From assembly GCA_037414955.1 (NCBI GenBank), contig JBBEWH010000073.1, positions 38,394-102,393 on the forward strand: a stretch of 64,000 bases of DNA, in the 5' to 3' direction. The notes under the pieces are model-generated. The model did no database searches. It worked only from the letters and a program-made list of their open reading frames with translations, and was not told the DNA's origin. Source of the DNA: Phytohabitans sp037414955. Its GTDB lineage: Bacteria; Actinomycetota; Actinomycetes; Mycobacteriales; Micromonosporaceae. Every line of letters begins with the position of its first letter. The first letter of the stretch is position 1. The translations under genes were made by a program, and so were the position numbers. This document shows positions 34,441 to 42,814 of this stretch, one piece after another.

Positions 34441-34848
34441 TCAGTCGATGACGGCGGTGGCCTCCACCTCGACCAGCAGGTCGGGCTCGCCCAGCGCGGC
34501 GACACCCAGCAGCGTGATCGGCTTGACCGGGTCGATTCCCAGCTTCGCGGCCGCCCTCGCCACGCCGTCGCCCAGCAACGGCATCTTGTCGGGGGTCCAG
34601 TCGACGACGTAGATGGTCAGCTTCGCCACATCGTCGAACGAACCGCCGATTCCCGCCATGGCGGTGGCGATGTTGAGGTATGCCTGCTCGACCTGGGCGG
34701 CCAGATCCCCGTCGCCGACCGGGTTTCCGTCGGCGTCACGAGCCACCTGTCCCGCCAGGAACACCAGTTTCGATCCGGTGGCGATCGACAACTGCCGGTA
34801 CACCTCGGGTTTGGGCAGCCCGTCCGGGTTGACCAGTTCCACGGCCAC
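34441..34848 (-). CDS. RidA-family (YjgF/YER057c) protein
   Basis: A 135-residue protein with the RidA pattern: LVFLAGQVARDADGN, LNIATAMAGIGGSFDDVAKLTIYVV and a closing LVEVEATAVID. RidA proteins hydrolyse reactive enamine/imine intermediates; the catalytic Arg of archetypal RidA (xxRxxxxxCxAxE) is not evident in the final segment, so it may belong to a non-archetypal subfamily. GTG 34848 sits 6 bp after AAGGAG. It is divergent from a TetR gene across a palindromic operator and is probably its target. Confidence 0.82.
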   Translation of the reverse strand: MAVELVNPDGLPKPEVYRQLSIATGSKLVFLAGQVARDADGNPVGDGDLAAQVEQAYLNIATAMAGIGGSFDDVAKLTIYVVDWTPDKMPLLGDGVARAAAKLGIDPVKPITLLGVAALGEPDLLVEVEATAVID

Positions 34849-34889
34849 GAAGCACTCCTTACGACGGCGACATATGATCAACCACCTAA

Positions 34890-34906
34890 ACATAGCAGCG
34901 CTATGT
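34890..34906. promoter_or_regulatory. Palindromic operator between RidA and TetR genes
   Basis: ACATAGC-AGC-GCTATGT is a perfect 7-bp inverted repeat in the 69-bp divergent intergenic region, ending 11 bp before the TetR start codon. Its form and place fit an autoregulatory TetR-family operator controlling both genes. Confidence 0.6.
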
Positions 34907-34917
34907 ATTGTGGCGCC

Positions 34918-35583
34918 ATGGTCAGAACGAAGGACCCAGCGGTCCGCACCCTGCTGATCGAGCGGGCCGCGCAGATGCTGCGCACCCGCGAGCCAGTCAC
35001 CCTGCGCGGGATCGTCGCGGGTACCGGCGTGTCGACCATGGCCGTCTACACCTACTTCGACGGGATGGACGGCTTGTGGCAGGCGATGCGTCAGGAGGGA
35101 TTCACCCGCCTGGCCGCCAAGCTCCAGGCGGTCCCGCAGTCGGCGGACCCGGTCCGAGACCTCGCCGCCCTGGGCGCCGCATACCTGTCCAACGCCCTGG
35201 CCAACCCCGACCTCTACCGGGTCATGTTCGACGCCGGCTTCGAGCTGGAAGACCCCGCGGCCGCCGACGAAACACTGCACTGCCTGGTACGCACCATCGA
35301 GCGGGCCAAGGACATCGGACGGTTCCACCGCGCCGTCGACGCCCTCGCCCTCGCGACACAGAGCTGGGCCATCGGCCACGGACTGGTGTCCCTGGTGGCC
35401 ACCGGTCCGCTACCCCGCCAAACACTCGACCACGGCGCACCCATGCTCACCGCCCTGTTCATCAGTTGCGGCGACGACCCCGACACCTGCCGCCGCTCAG
35501 TCCAACTCGGATGGCGCCCCGACCCCACCGGCGACGTGTTCGAAGCTATCCGTTGGCAACGTGGCCCAGGCAATAGGCCTTGA
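34918..35583 (+). CDS. TetR-family transcriptional regulator
   Basis: A 221-residue protein with an N-terminal TetR HTH (LRGIVAGTGVSTMAVYTYFDGMDGLW, here with the usual AVYTYF recognition helix) and a C-terminal TetR_C-like helical ligand domain (DLYRVMFDAGFELED). ATG 34918 is the likely start. It probably represses itself and the divergent RidA gene. Its last 38 bp overlap the 3' end of the convergent lipoprotein gene. Confidence 0.88.
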   Translation: MVRTKDPAVRTLLIERAAQMLRTREPVTLRGIVAGTGVSTMAVYTYFDGMDGLWQAMRQEGFTRLAAKLQAVPQSADPVRDLAALGAAYLSNALANPDLYRVMFDAGFELEDPAAADETLHCLVRTIERAKDIGRFHRAVDALALATQSWAIGHGLVSLVATGPLPRQTLDHGAPMLTALFISCGDDPDTCRRSVQLGWRPDPTGDVFEAIRWQRGPGNRP

Positions 35584-36178
35584 ACTGGATCCAATCAATG
35601 AGCGGCGGTGACAGGGCCGACGACGGCAGACGCACGGCGATCATGATGTTGCGCGCATCGTCGCCGACCGCGGCGCGCGTGACGGCTGGCAATGTGTACA
35701 CGAAAGCCCCGCGCTTAGCGTCGAACCGCATTCGCACGTCACCCTGGAATGAAGTGCCGCTGCTGTACTGGAGCCGGACCTCGAGCGCGTCGACGGGGTC
35801 ATCGGGATCGTCCACCTTGACGATCACCTCGGGCCGTTCGGGCGGGTCGGGTGGCTTGCAGTCCAGCGGATTCACCTGCTCAGGAACGCTGGCGATCGAG
35901 CGGGCCACCGGCGGCTGGTTCGCCCGCGACGGTGTTGGCGGCGACGTGGCACGAACAGCCGGAGGCGTAGTCGTGCGGCTTGACGCCACGCCACCACTCG
36001 GTACCGGCGACACCGTGGCACTGACCCCACCTGCCGGATTGTTGGTGGAGGCCGCAGCGGGGGTGGGCAGCTGTCCGCTCGGTGCAGCGCGCGTGCAGCC
36101 CGCCAGCATCACCAGCACCGCCACACTGGTGATGCCGGCGAACGCGTGGAATGAACAGACCGATCGGGGCGTCGACAC
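35546..36178 (-). CDS. Putative lipoprotein of unknown function
   Basis: A 210-residue protein with a lipoprotein signal (VMLAGC, Cys near residue 28), a ~65-residue Pro/Ser/Thr-rich linker and a C-terminal domain of ~110 residues with two Cys (PLDCKPP and KAYCLG). I do not recognise the folded domain. GTG 36178 is the only sensible start. It converges on and overlaps the TetR gene. Confidence 0.7.
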   Translation of the reverse strand: MSTPRSVCSFHAFAGITSVAVLVMLAGCTRAAPSGQLPTPAAASTNNPAGGVSATVSPVPSGGVASSRTTTPPAVRATSPPTPSRANQPPVARSIASVPEQVNPLDCKPPDPPERPEVIVKVDDPDDPVDALEVRLQYSSGTSFQGDVRMRFDAKRGAFVYTLPAVTRAAVGDDARNIMIAVRLPSSALSPPLIDWIQFKAYCLGHVANG

Positions 36179-36235
36179 GCCACGATCATAGAAACCCGCG
36201 CGACGACGCCGTTGTCCTACAGCGCGGGGACCGGC

Positions 36236-36742
36236 TCAGCCGTTCTCCGCCAACCTTCCGAGCCAGACCGAACCGACTGTGGCGAACGGCTCCGTCCCAG
36301 CGGTAAGCCAGGCGACGAGGCCCTCGGCCGTGGCCCGCGCTTGCTCGACCACCTCAGCCGGGTAGTTGTAGCTCACCTGATGCTCGGCGAACTCGTCCTC
36401 GTCAAGGATACGGACAGTGCCGTCGCGGTGCTGTACGACATCAAGATCAAGGTCCACAGCGGACACCACGCCCGCTTCGACCGACGGCTTGCTCGTCACA
36501 TCCACATACAGCGATATGTCCGTCTCGCCAAGGCCATTCCAGCTTGCGATCCAACATCCGTCGACCGGGACAAGGACCACGAAATCGTGCGGCTGGACGA
36601 CCGGTTCCTCGAAGCCGCGTTGCAGCAGGACGCCCGCCCGCGCACCGAACCACCGGCCGTACCGGTCGCTACCCAAGGACTCCATCGGGTATCGCCAGTG
36701 CCGCTGACCGCCCCACTTCGTAAATCTGATCTCCGTCCACAT
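36236..36742 (-). CDS. DUF402 domain protein
   Basis: A 168-residue protein matching the DUF402/FomD-like beta-barrel family: WFGARAGVLLQRG, DISLYVDVTSKP and VDLDLDVVQHRDG followed by ILDEDEFAEH, the acidic metal-binding region. Family members include phosphatases acting on nucleotides or pyrophosphates; the substrate here is unknown. ATG 36742 starts the conserved region; the open frame upstream lacks family similarity. Confidence 0.8.
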   Translation of the reverse strand: MWTEIRFTKWGGQRHWRYPMESLGSDRYGRWFGARAGVLLQRGFEEPVVQPHDFVVLVPVDGCWIASWNGLGETDISLYVDVTSKPSVEAGVVSAVDLDLDVVQHRDGTVRILDEDEFAEHQVSYNYPAEVVEQARATAEGLVAWLTAGTEPFATVGSVWLGRLAENG

Positions 36743-36902
36743 CCGATGGACGTTACCGGTGCACGTGAGCGGGCACACCACTGTTTCGCCGCGCCTGTCC
36801 AGGCCCCGCGCCCGATGCGCACAGCAGCGGCAAGGCGGGTCATCAGGCGCGCGGACAGTGGCATGAGACGGCGCCACGATGTCCGGGGAGGACGGATCGG
36901 GT

Positions 36903-37352
36903 TCAAAGATCCAGGACGCCGACCGTCTGACCACCACTCCGCTCGCCGGTCGGCCGGAAGCCCAGCTTCAGGTAGAACTTTTCCGGACCTCCGGCGCGGG
37001 GCTGCCAGGTGACGTATGCCCGGGTGATGCCGCGAGCACGGATCTCCGCGCAGACGGCCTCCACAGCGAACCGGCCGTAGCCCTTTCCCTGGGCGTCGGC
37101 CGCGATGTTCAACCGCCAGAGGCCGGAACGCAGATCGTCGGGATTGTGGGCCCACGGGATGTCGAGGAATGCCATCAGAAAGCCGACAAGCCGATCGCCG
37201 TCATAGATGAGCCTCGGCCAGGCTTGGTCGGGGAAGACGTACGCCTCGGCCAGCGACTTGACCACCGGCGCGACCAGATCCTGCTGATCCGGGCGCACGG
37301 ACAGCGCGAAAGCTGCCTCGTAATTCTTCGAGGTGACCATCTCGAGTCGCAT
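36903..37352 (-). CDS. GNAT-family N-acetyltransferase
   Basis: A 149-residue acetyltransferase of the small polyamine/amine type: MRLEMVTSKNYEAAFAL start, LVGFLMAFLDIPW, WRLNIAADAQGKGYGRFA (acetyl-CoA loop QGKGYG) and a C-terminal FYLKLGFRPTG. ATG 37352 was preferred over ATG 37364. The acceptor is unknown. Confidence 0.82.
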   Translation of the reverse strand: MRLEMVTSKNYEAAFALSVRPDQQDLVAPVVKSLAEAYVFPDQAWPRLIYDGDRLVGFLMAFLDIPWAHNPDDLRSGLWRLNIAADAQGKGYGRFAVEAVCAEIRARGITRAYVTWQPRAGGPEKFYLKLGFRPTGERSGGQTVGVLDL

Positions 37353-37532
37353 GCGGCGGACCATAGCGGATCACTACCGGCCCATCGACCGGATTACTCG
37401 TGCGTGGCGGTGGTCCTGGCGGTGAGGTCCGACGCGGCGGCCACGTTGCGGGCGGGAGTCCAGCACCGACGACACACTGGCGCATCGGTGACTTCCACCA
37501 GTCCGTCGGCGTCTGAGGCGGTTCGCGCTCAC

Positions 37533-37581
37533 GCCGTCGGCCGGTACCGCCGACAATCTCTCAGCGGTACCGGCCGACGGC
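37533..37581. terminator. Strong hairpin after the RCC1-repeat gene
   Basis: A perfect 18-bp GC-rich inverted repeat, left arm 37533-37550 and right arm 37564-37581 with a 13-nt loop, 27 bp beyond the stop of the minus-strand RCC1 gene. It is best read as its transcription terminator. Confidence 0.75.
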
Positions 37582-37608
37582 ATGGCGCGAAGGTTGGGCG
37601 GTTGATGG

Positions 37609-38835
37609 TCAGCCCGGAAGCGTTACCTGCGCCGGGGTCGCCCGCTGGGTGGTGGTGCCGTCGCCCAGTTGCCCCGCCATGTTGTTGCCCCAGCACCACA
37701 GGCTGCCGTCGATGCGGACCGCGCAGCTGTGATAGCCGACCGCAAGGCCGTTGGTCCAGGTGGTGGCGTCGCCGACCCGGGTCGGGGCGGAGCGGTGGGT
37801 GGTGGTGCCGTCGCCGAGTTGCCCTGTCATGTTGTTGCCCCAGCACCAGAGGCTGGCGTCGGTGCGGGTCGCGCACGCCGTGTCGTCGCTCGCGTTGACT
37901 GTGGTCCAGGTGGTGGCGTTGCCCACCTGTGTCGGTGTGGTCTGGTAGGGGCCGGTGACACCCAGTTGTCCGTACCCGTTCTCGCCCCAGCACCACAGGG
38001 TGCCCTCGGCGCGGACCCCGCAGGTGAAGGCGTACCCGGCTGTGACGCCGGCCCAGGTGGTCGCGGTGCCGACCTGCGTCGGAGTTGGCCGGTAGCTCAG
38101 GATGCCGAGACCGAGCTGCCCCATCGTGCTGTCGCCCCAGCACCATAGGGTGCCGTCGGTGCGAACGGCGCAGGTGTGCGCGAAGCCGGCTGTGACGCTC
38201 GCCCAGTTGGTCGCCGTGCCGACCTGTACCGGGGTGGTCGCGGTGGAGACGGAGGAGCCGACACCCAGTTGCGCGTTGCGGTTGCTGCCCCAGCACCACA
38301 GGGTGCCGTCGGTGCGGACGGCGCAGGTGTGACTGTCACCGGCGCTGACGCTGGCCCAGGTGGTGGCGTTGCCGACCCGCACCGGGGTGTTCCGTTGCGT
38401 CATGGAGCCATCGCCGAGCTGCCCCCGGCGGTTGTTGCCCCAGCACCACAGCGTTCCGTCGGTCTGTGTCGCGCAGTTGTACATGGTGCCGGCGTCGATT
38501 CTGGCCCAGGTGGTGGCGTCGCCGACCCGGACCGGGGTGTTCCGTTGCGTGGTGGTGCCATCGCCGACCTCGCCGCTGTAGTTGGCGCCCCAGCACCAGA
38601 GTGTTCCGTCGGTCCCGATCGCACAGGTGTGTGCGTAAGCCGCGGCGACGCTGGAAACCGCCGGGGCGGCGAAGGCGGCGTTCAGCGAAGCGGGACGGAC
38701 GCTCGCGGCAGCCGTGCCCGCCGTGACTCCGATGGCGAGCGCCACGATTCCGGTGGCCATCACCGCCGTGGCGATGACAGTTCTCACCGACCGCCGCCAG
38801 CGAGCCCGCAGCCAACCATCCTGATATTCACTCAT
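37609..38835 (-). CDS. Secreted RCC1-repeat (seven-bladed propeller) protein
   Basis: A 408-residue exported protein (hydrophobic stretch TVIATAVMATGIVALAIG, cleavage near AAA-SV) with seven ~50-residue RCC1 repeats. Each carries a variant of HTCAVRTDGTLWCWG, with one Cys in the first strand and one in the CWG, then QLGDGTT. This matches bacterial RCC1 propellers; the paired Cys suggest disulphide-stabilised blades outside the cell. The binding partner is unknown. The nucleotide-level periodicity reflects these protein repeats. Confidence 0.85.
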   Translation of the reverse strand: MSEYQDGWLRARWRRSVRTVIATAVMATGIVALAIGVTAGTAAASVRPASLNAAFAAPAVSSVAAAYAHTCAIGTDGTLWCWGANYSGEVGDGTTTQRNTPVRVGDATTWARIDAGTMYNCATQTDGTLWCWGNNRRGQLGDGSMTQRNTPVRVGNATTWASVSAGDSHTCAVRTDGTLWCWGSNRNAQLGVGSSVSTATTPVQVGTATNWASVTAGFAHTCAVRTDGTLWCWGDSTMGQLGLGILSYRPTPTQVGTATTWAGVTAGYAFTCGVRAEGTLWCWGENGYGQLGVTGPYQTTPTQVGNATTWTTVNASDDTACATRTDASLWCWGNNMTGQLGDGTTTHRSAPTRVGDATTWTNGLAVGYHSCAVRIDGSLWCWGNNMAGQLGDGTTTQRATPAQVTLPG

Positions 38836-39125
38836 GCGCTGTTCTCCCCAAATGGCGTCAGTGTCTGAACCGTGGTGGCGGCGTTGCCTCGGCAGGTCGT
38901 CAGCGACCCACTAGTTCATAGCATCCGCCTTACACATTGACTAGGGGCAATGCACTAACCCTATGGATGGGCGCCGTGCGGACGCACCCTCGTCGATGGC
39001 TGAGCACCGGGACGAGCCGTCCTCGCCGGTGTCACCGTGCGTCACGGACGGCGGCGAACACCGCCACGCCCGCAGCGGCATGAGCAGACGTTCCCGCAGG
39101 GCGGTTAGGTTGCGGTGGCGGGTGC
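38836..39125. other. Intergenic region without a recognisable gene
   Basis: The first part of the 359-bp gap between the divergent RCC1-repeat and DGPF genes. I see no convincing coding region or structured element here; both genes' promoters must lie in the gap. Confidence 0.5.
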
Positions 39126-39151
39126 TGTCGAATCCGCGCCGGCTGTTCGAC
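39126..39151 (+). promoter_or_regulatory. Candidate ECF42 promoter upstream of the DGPF gene
   Basis: TGTCGA at 39126-39131 and CGAC at 39148-39151, 16 bp apart, fit the TGTCGA / CG(A/T)C promoter pattern reported for ECF42 sigma factors. The site lies ~45 bp before the DGPF gene, so the ECF42 gene downstream would be autoregulated. Confidence 0.45.
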
Positions 39152-39194
39152 GTAGAGGTGTAGGACGATCATCTGTCTGTACAGGAGGACAACC

Positions 39195-39551
39195 ATGGCT
39201 CAGTACGCGGTCCTGATCTATGCGGCGAACTCGGCGCACGATGTGGGCGCCCAGCCGGAAGACCTGCGGGTACACGATCAGTATGCCCAGGAGTTGGCGG
39301 ACTCCGGTCGCATGGCGGCAGCGTTCGCGCTGCAGCCGATCGCGACCGCGACGTCGATCCGCGGTGACGTGGTGACCGATGGGCCTTTCGTGGACGCCAA
39401 GGAGGTCGTCGCGGGCTTCTACGTCATCGACGCGCCGGATCTGGACGCCGCTCTGAAGATCGCACAGCGCAACCCCGCCACTTATTTGGGCGGCGGTGTC
39501 GAGGTGCGGCCCGTCGCGGGCGGCTTCGTCCGCCCACCCGCGCGCGGATGA
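39195..39551 (+). CDS. YCII-related (DGPF) domain protein
   Basis: A 118-residue protein with the DGPF/YCII fold: YAVLIYAANS, VTDGPFVDAKEVVAGFYVID and the closing AALKIAQRNPAT-G-GVEVRPV. ATG 39195 follows AGGAGGA. DGPF proteins are the genomic companions of ECF42 sigma factors, and an ECF42-type gene overlaps its stop by 4 bp. The molecular function of the family is not established. Confidence 0.88.
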   Translation: MAQYAVLIYAANSAHDVGAQPEDLRVHDQYAQELADSGRMAAAFALQPIATATSIRGDVVTDGPFVDAKEVVAGFYVIDAPDLDAALKIAQRNPATYLGGGVEVRPVAGGFVRPPARG

Positions 39552-40837
39552 CGGACCCGGACCCCCTGGACGTCCACACCGCGGTCGCGGATGCGCATCG
39601 TCGCGGCTGGGCCTTGGTGCTCGCCGCGACGATGCGCGTCGCCCGGGATCTGGACCTGGCTGAAGAATGCGTGCAGGAGGCTTACGCGGCCGCCCTGACG
39701 GCCTGGCCTGGCGACGGAGTTCCGGCCAACCCGGTTGCCTGGCTCACCACCACGGCCAAGCGCCGCGTGATTGACGTGATCCGGCGCGAGCGGGTATTGC
39801 GCGCCAAGTTTCCTTTGTTGGCGGAACGCGAGGAGGCGGTGGACGAGGTGGCATGGGAGGAGCCGGCCGAACGTCTCGTGGCGGATCTGGCCGACGTGAT
39901 ACCCGACGAGCGACTTCGGTTGATCTTCATGTGCTGCCATCCTGCGTTGGCGCCGGAGGCACAGCCGGCTCTCACGCTGAAGCTGGTGTGTGGGCTGTCC
40001 ACTGACGAGATCGCCCAGGCGTTCCTGGTATCGGAGCCGGCCATGAGCGCCCGGCTGACCCGGGCGAAGAAGAAGATCGCGGCCGCCCGTATCCCGTATC
40101 GGATGCCCGAGGCGGCTGAGCTCCCCGATCGCCTACGTGCCGTCCTCGCGGTGATTCATCTGCTCTTCACGACCGGGCATACCGCTCCGTCGGGCACGTC
40201 GCTGGTCCGTACCGGCCTCGTGGACCAGGCGCTGCGCCTCGCCCGGATGCTGCGTGACCTGATGCCCGACGAGCGGGAGGTGTGGGGACTGCTCGCTTTG
40301 CTGCTGGTGACCGACGCTCGGCGAAGCACCCGGGTCGACGCCGAGGGCCGGTTGGCGCGGCTCGACGAGCAGGATCGGTCCCGGTGGGACCGCGCGGCGA
40401 TCGCCGAGGCGCATGATCTGATCGTGGACGGCCTGCGCGGTGGGCGGCCGGGACGTTACGTCCTGCAGGCGGCGATCGCGGCGCTGTACGCGCAGGCACC
40501 CACCTACGCACAGACCGACTGGGCACAGATCGTGACCCTTTACGACGAATTGCTGTCGGTATGGCCGTCACCGGTCGTGGCGTTGAACCGGACGGTGGCG
40601 ATCGCGCGGGTCCACGGACCGGAGCGGGCCCTGGCAGAGGTCGCGGAGTTGGAAAAGGATGGTCGGCTCGCGGGATACCGTTACCTACCGGCGATCAGGG
40701 CAGATCTCCTCCAGCGGCTGGGCCGAATCGATGAGGCGTCGATCGCTTACCGGCAAGCGTTGGAGTTGACCAGCAACGAGACCGAGCGAGAGTTTCTGAC
40801 CCGGCGCCTCACTGAGGCCGATCGGTGGCCTCGATGA
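39548..40837 (+). CDS. ECF42-type RNA polymerase sigma factor
   Basis: A 429-residue sigma factor: region 2 (LDLAEECVQEAYAAAL, ANPVAWLTTTAKRRVID), region 4 (LSTDEIAQAFLVSEPAMSAR) and a ~240-residue C-terminal extension with the DUF6596 pattern (YLIFTTGHTAP-like VIHLLFTTGH, then DEREVWGLLALLL) and TPR-like helices. In ECF42 the extension is needed for activity and replaces an anti-sigma factor. ATG 39548 overlaps the DGPF stop. The 3' end overlaps the convergent plsB-like gene by 29 bp. Confidence 0.9.
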   Translation: MTDPDPLDVHTAVADAHRRGWALVLAATMRVARDLDLAEECVQEAYAAALTAWPGDGVPANPVAWLTTTAKRRVIDVIRRERVLRAKFPLLAEREEAVDEVAWEEPAERLVADLADVIPDERLRLIFMCCHPALAPEAQPALTLKLVCGLSTDEIAQAFLVSEPAMSARLTRAKKKIAAARIPYRMPEAAELPDRLRAVLAVIHLLFTTGHTAPSGTSLVRTGLVDQALRLARMLRDLMPDEREVWGLLALLLVTDARRSTRVDAEGRLARLDEQDRSRWDRAAIAEAHDLIVDGLRGGRPGRYVLQAAIAALYAQAPTYAQTDWAQIVTLYDELLSVWPSPVVALNRTVAIARVHGPERALAEVAELEKDGRLAGYRYLPAIRADLLQRLGRIDEASIAYRQALELTSNETEREFLTRRLTEADRWPR

Positions 40838-42668
40838 TGTCGGTCGGTGGTTGTGGTCGTCGGGCATCGATCGCCGAACCCGATCGCGCCAGTTCGGCGA
40901 CCACGGTCACCCGGCGGACCGTCTCGCGGAGCTCGTCGCGGAAATCCGCACGACGCCGCCGCAGGTCTGGTGCGCTCGGATCGAGCAGATCGCGGTGCCG
41001 GGCCAGCTGCAGCGCCGGCTTGAACAGCTCCAGTGATACCGACTCTTCGCTGGCCAGTCGCCCCTGCAACGCCCACTGCTTGCCGACGCGCAGGCACTCG
41101 TTGAGGAACCGTGGCTCGTCGACCTCCTCGTCCTCCCAGGCGGCGAGCCGATCGGCCACGAGGTGGTAGGCGTCGAGGAACGGCCGTAGCACCAGCGGGG
41201 CGACCAGCGGCCTGCCGTGCTCCAGCCAGCGACGCGCGTTGGCCGGGGTGAACTCGTGCAGCCCGTCGCCGCCCGGCTCGATGATCGCCAACTCCAGCGC
41301 CATCTGCTCGGCGAAGTCCCGGCGCCGGGCGAAGAAGAAGTCGAACTTCAGCAGGTCACGCAGCCGCAGCGCCTCCGCGGTCGCCGTGGCCAGGCCGTCC
41401 GCACCGCCTTCCGTCGCGGCGACCAGCGCGAGCTCCCCGATCGCGCGGTCGACCAGCAGGTGGATCGCCGTGTTGCGGTAGAACGCGGCGACCAGGTGCT
41501 GGCCTGGACCGATCACCCACACCGTGTCGGTGCCGCCGTCGTAGCTTGTCAGCACGCCGGAGGCGACCAGTTCCCGCAACGTGCGGCGGACGGTGGCCCG
41601 GTCGGTGAGGTTTGCCGCGCCCGCCACCGGCCAGCGCCGGGACTCGATGTAGCCTGCCATCGGCGCGACGGTGTCCAGCACCCCGTCCAGGGTGAGCGCC
41701 CGATCGGCGGCCAGCATCGCGAGGCAGACGACGGCCGTGACGGTGACCGGGGTCGCCTGGTTGATGCGGTGCGACGTGTCCAGGGCGATCCGCTCGACGA
41801 TGTGCCGCCCCTGCTGGTCCGCACCGCGCAGCTCGGCTATCCGCTCGCGGAGCGGCACGGGCTCGCCGAAGTCCAGGTAGGCCCGGCCGAGCCGGTTGGC
41901 CTGCAACCGGGCAAAGTTGATCAGCCAGCGGACGTCTTCGGGCCGCTTCCTGGCCCCGCGCGCCTCGGCGGTCATCGCCCCGACCTCGTGCAGCTGTTCG
42001 TACACGATGGACACCGGAACGATCAGGGCTTCGGTGTCCGGGGCGGCTTCGATCGCATCCACGACGTAGCGCACGATGCCGTAGGTCGGTGGCCGCAGCT
42101 TGCCCGTGCGGGTCCGTCCGCCCTCGATGGACCAGCTGAGGTTCTTCCGGTTACGAATCAGTTGGCCGATGTAGGCGCGCAACGCGAGCTTGTACACCGG
42201 CTGGTCGTGCGTCGACCGGCGAATGTAGACGATGCCGGAGCGGCGGGCCAGGTGGTTGACGGGAAAGAAGTTGAGGTTCGACCCGCCCAGGGTGAACGCC
42301 GGGCTGAGCCCATGCCGGTCCAGCGCCACCGGAACCGCCGCGCCGTCCAAATACGACCGATGGGAGAACAGGAACAGCAGCGAGTACTTGCGGTCCAGCC
42401 GGTGCAACCGGCGCGCGGCCTCCTCGTCCACCAGCAGCTCGTGCGCACGGAACATCCACGTCGTGAACCTCGACCAGGCGCTCATGGCCCGCGCGCTGTG
42501 CATCGCACCCATCTCGCGCAGGTAGCCGGCGGCCTCGGCGGTCACCGCGTCCGGGTCGCGGCCGAGTGAGCGGGCCAGCTCGGCCAGCCGTCCGGCGAAC
42601 CCGTCGTCGGCCAGCAGCTGGACGACCTCCGGGGTGTCCGGGGAGAGCGCGACGATCGGCTTCATCAA
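40809..42668 (-). CDS. plsB: Glycerol-3-phosphate 1-O-acyltransferase PlsB-like
   Basis: A 619-residue acyltransferase. Motif I is HRSYLD (His-x4-Asp catalytic pair), followed by GGSNLNFFP, the substrate-binding YIRRS and EGGRTRTGKLRPP (motif III), and IVPVSIVYEQ (motif IV). PlsB transfers an acyl group to sn-glycerol-3-phosphate at the membrane, the first step of phospholipid synthesis. At ~620 residues it is shorter than E. coli PlsB (807) but typical for actinobacterial homologues. Start at ATG 42668 or 42665. Confidence 0.88.
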   Translation of the reverse strand: MMKPIVALSPDTPEVVQLLADDGFAGRLAELARSLGRDPDAVTAEAAGYLREMGAMHSARAMSAWSRFTTWMFRAHELLVDEEAARRLHRLDRKYSLLFLFSHRSYLDGAAVPVALDRHGLSPAFTLGGSNLNFFPVNHLARRSGIVYIRRSTHDQPVYKLALRAYIGQLIRNRKNLSWSIEGGRTRTGKLRPPTYGIVRYVVDAIEAAPDTEALIVPVSIVYEQLHEVGAMTAEARGARKRPEDVRWLINFARLQANRLGRAYLDFGEPVPLRERIAELRGADQQGRHIVERIALDTSHRINQATPVTVTAVVCLAMLAADRALTLDGVLDTVAPMAGYIESRRWPVAGAANLTDRATVRRTLRELVASGVLTSYDGGTDTVWVIGPGQHLVAAFYRNTAIHLLVDRAIGELALVAATEGGADGLATATAEALRLRDLLKFDFFFARRRDFAEQMALELAIIEPGGDGLHEFTPANARRWLEHGRPLVAPLVLRPFLDAYHLVADRLAAWEDEEVDEPRFLNECLRVGKQWALQGRLASEESVSLELFKPALQLARHRDLLDPSAPDLRRRRADFRDELRETVRRVTVVAELARSGSAIDARRPQPPTDIIEATDRPQ

Positions 42669-42758
42669 CCACCTCGTAGGTGCGCGCGATCACGGTATGC
42701 CGTGGTCAGTCTGGAAGCACCGACCCGGCCCCGTCAAACACCACGCAGGATCCCTCCC

Positions 42759-42814
42759 CATGATCAAGGCGTCCTTCACATCGTTAGGGCTACTTGAGGG
42801 ACGCCTTGATCATG
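42759..42814. repeat. Palindromic element copy D
   Basis: A full 56-bp copy: CATGATCAAGGCGTCC at the left, GGACGCCTTGATCATG at the right, centre TCGTTAGGGCTAC. It overlaps the 3' end of the MFS gene: the last seven codons (MIKASLK) and the TAG stop lie inside it. Its strong hairpin may also act as a terminator between the MFS gene and the plsB promoter region. Confidence 0.9.

Noticed and set aside
37609..38835. Regular ~150-bp periodicity resembling a repeat array or CRISPR
   Set aside because: The period is that of RCC1 protein repeats in an open reading frame; the units are contiguous and diverged, without spacers.
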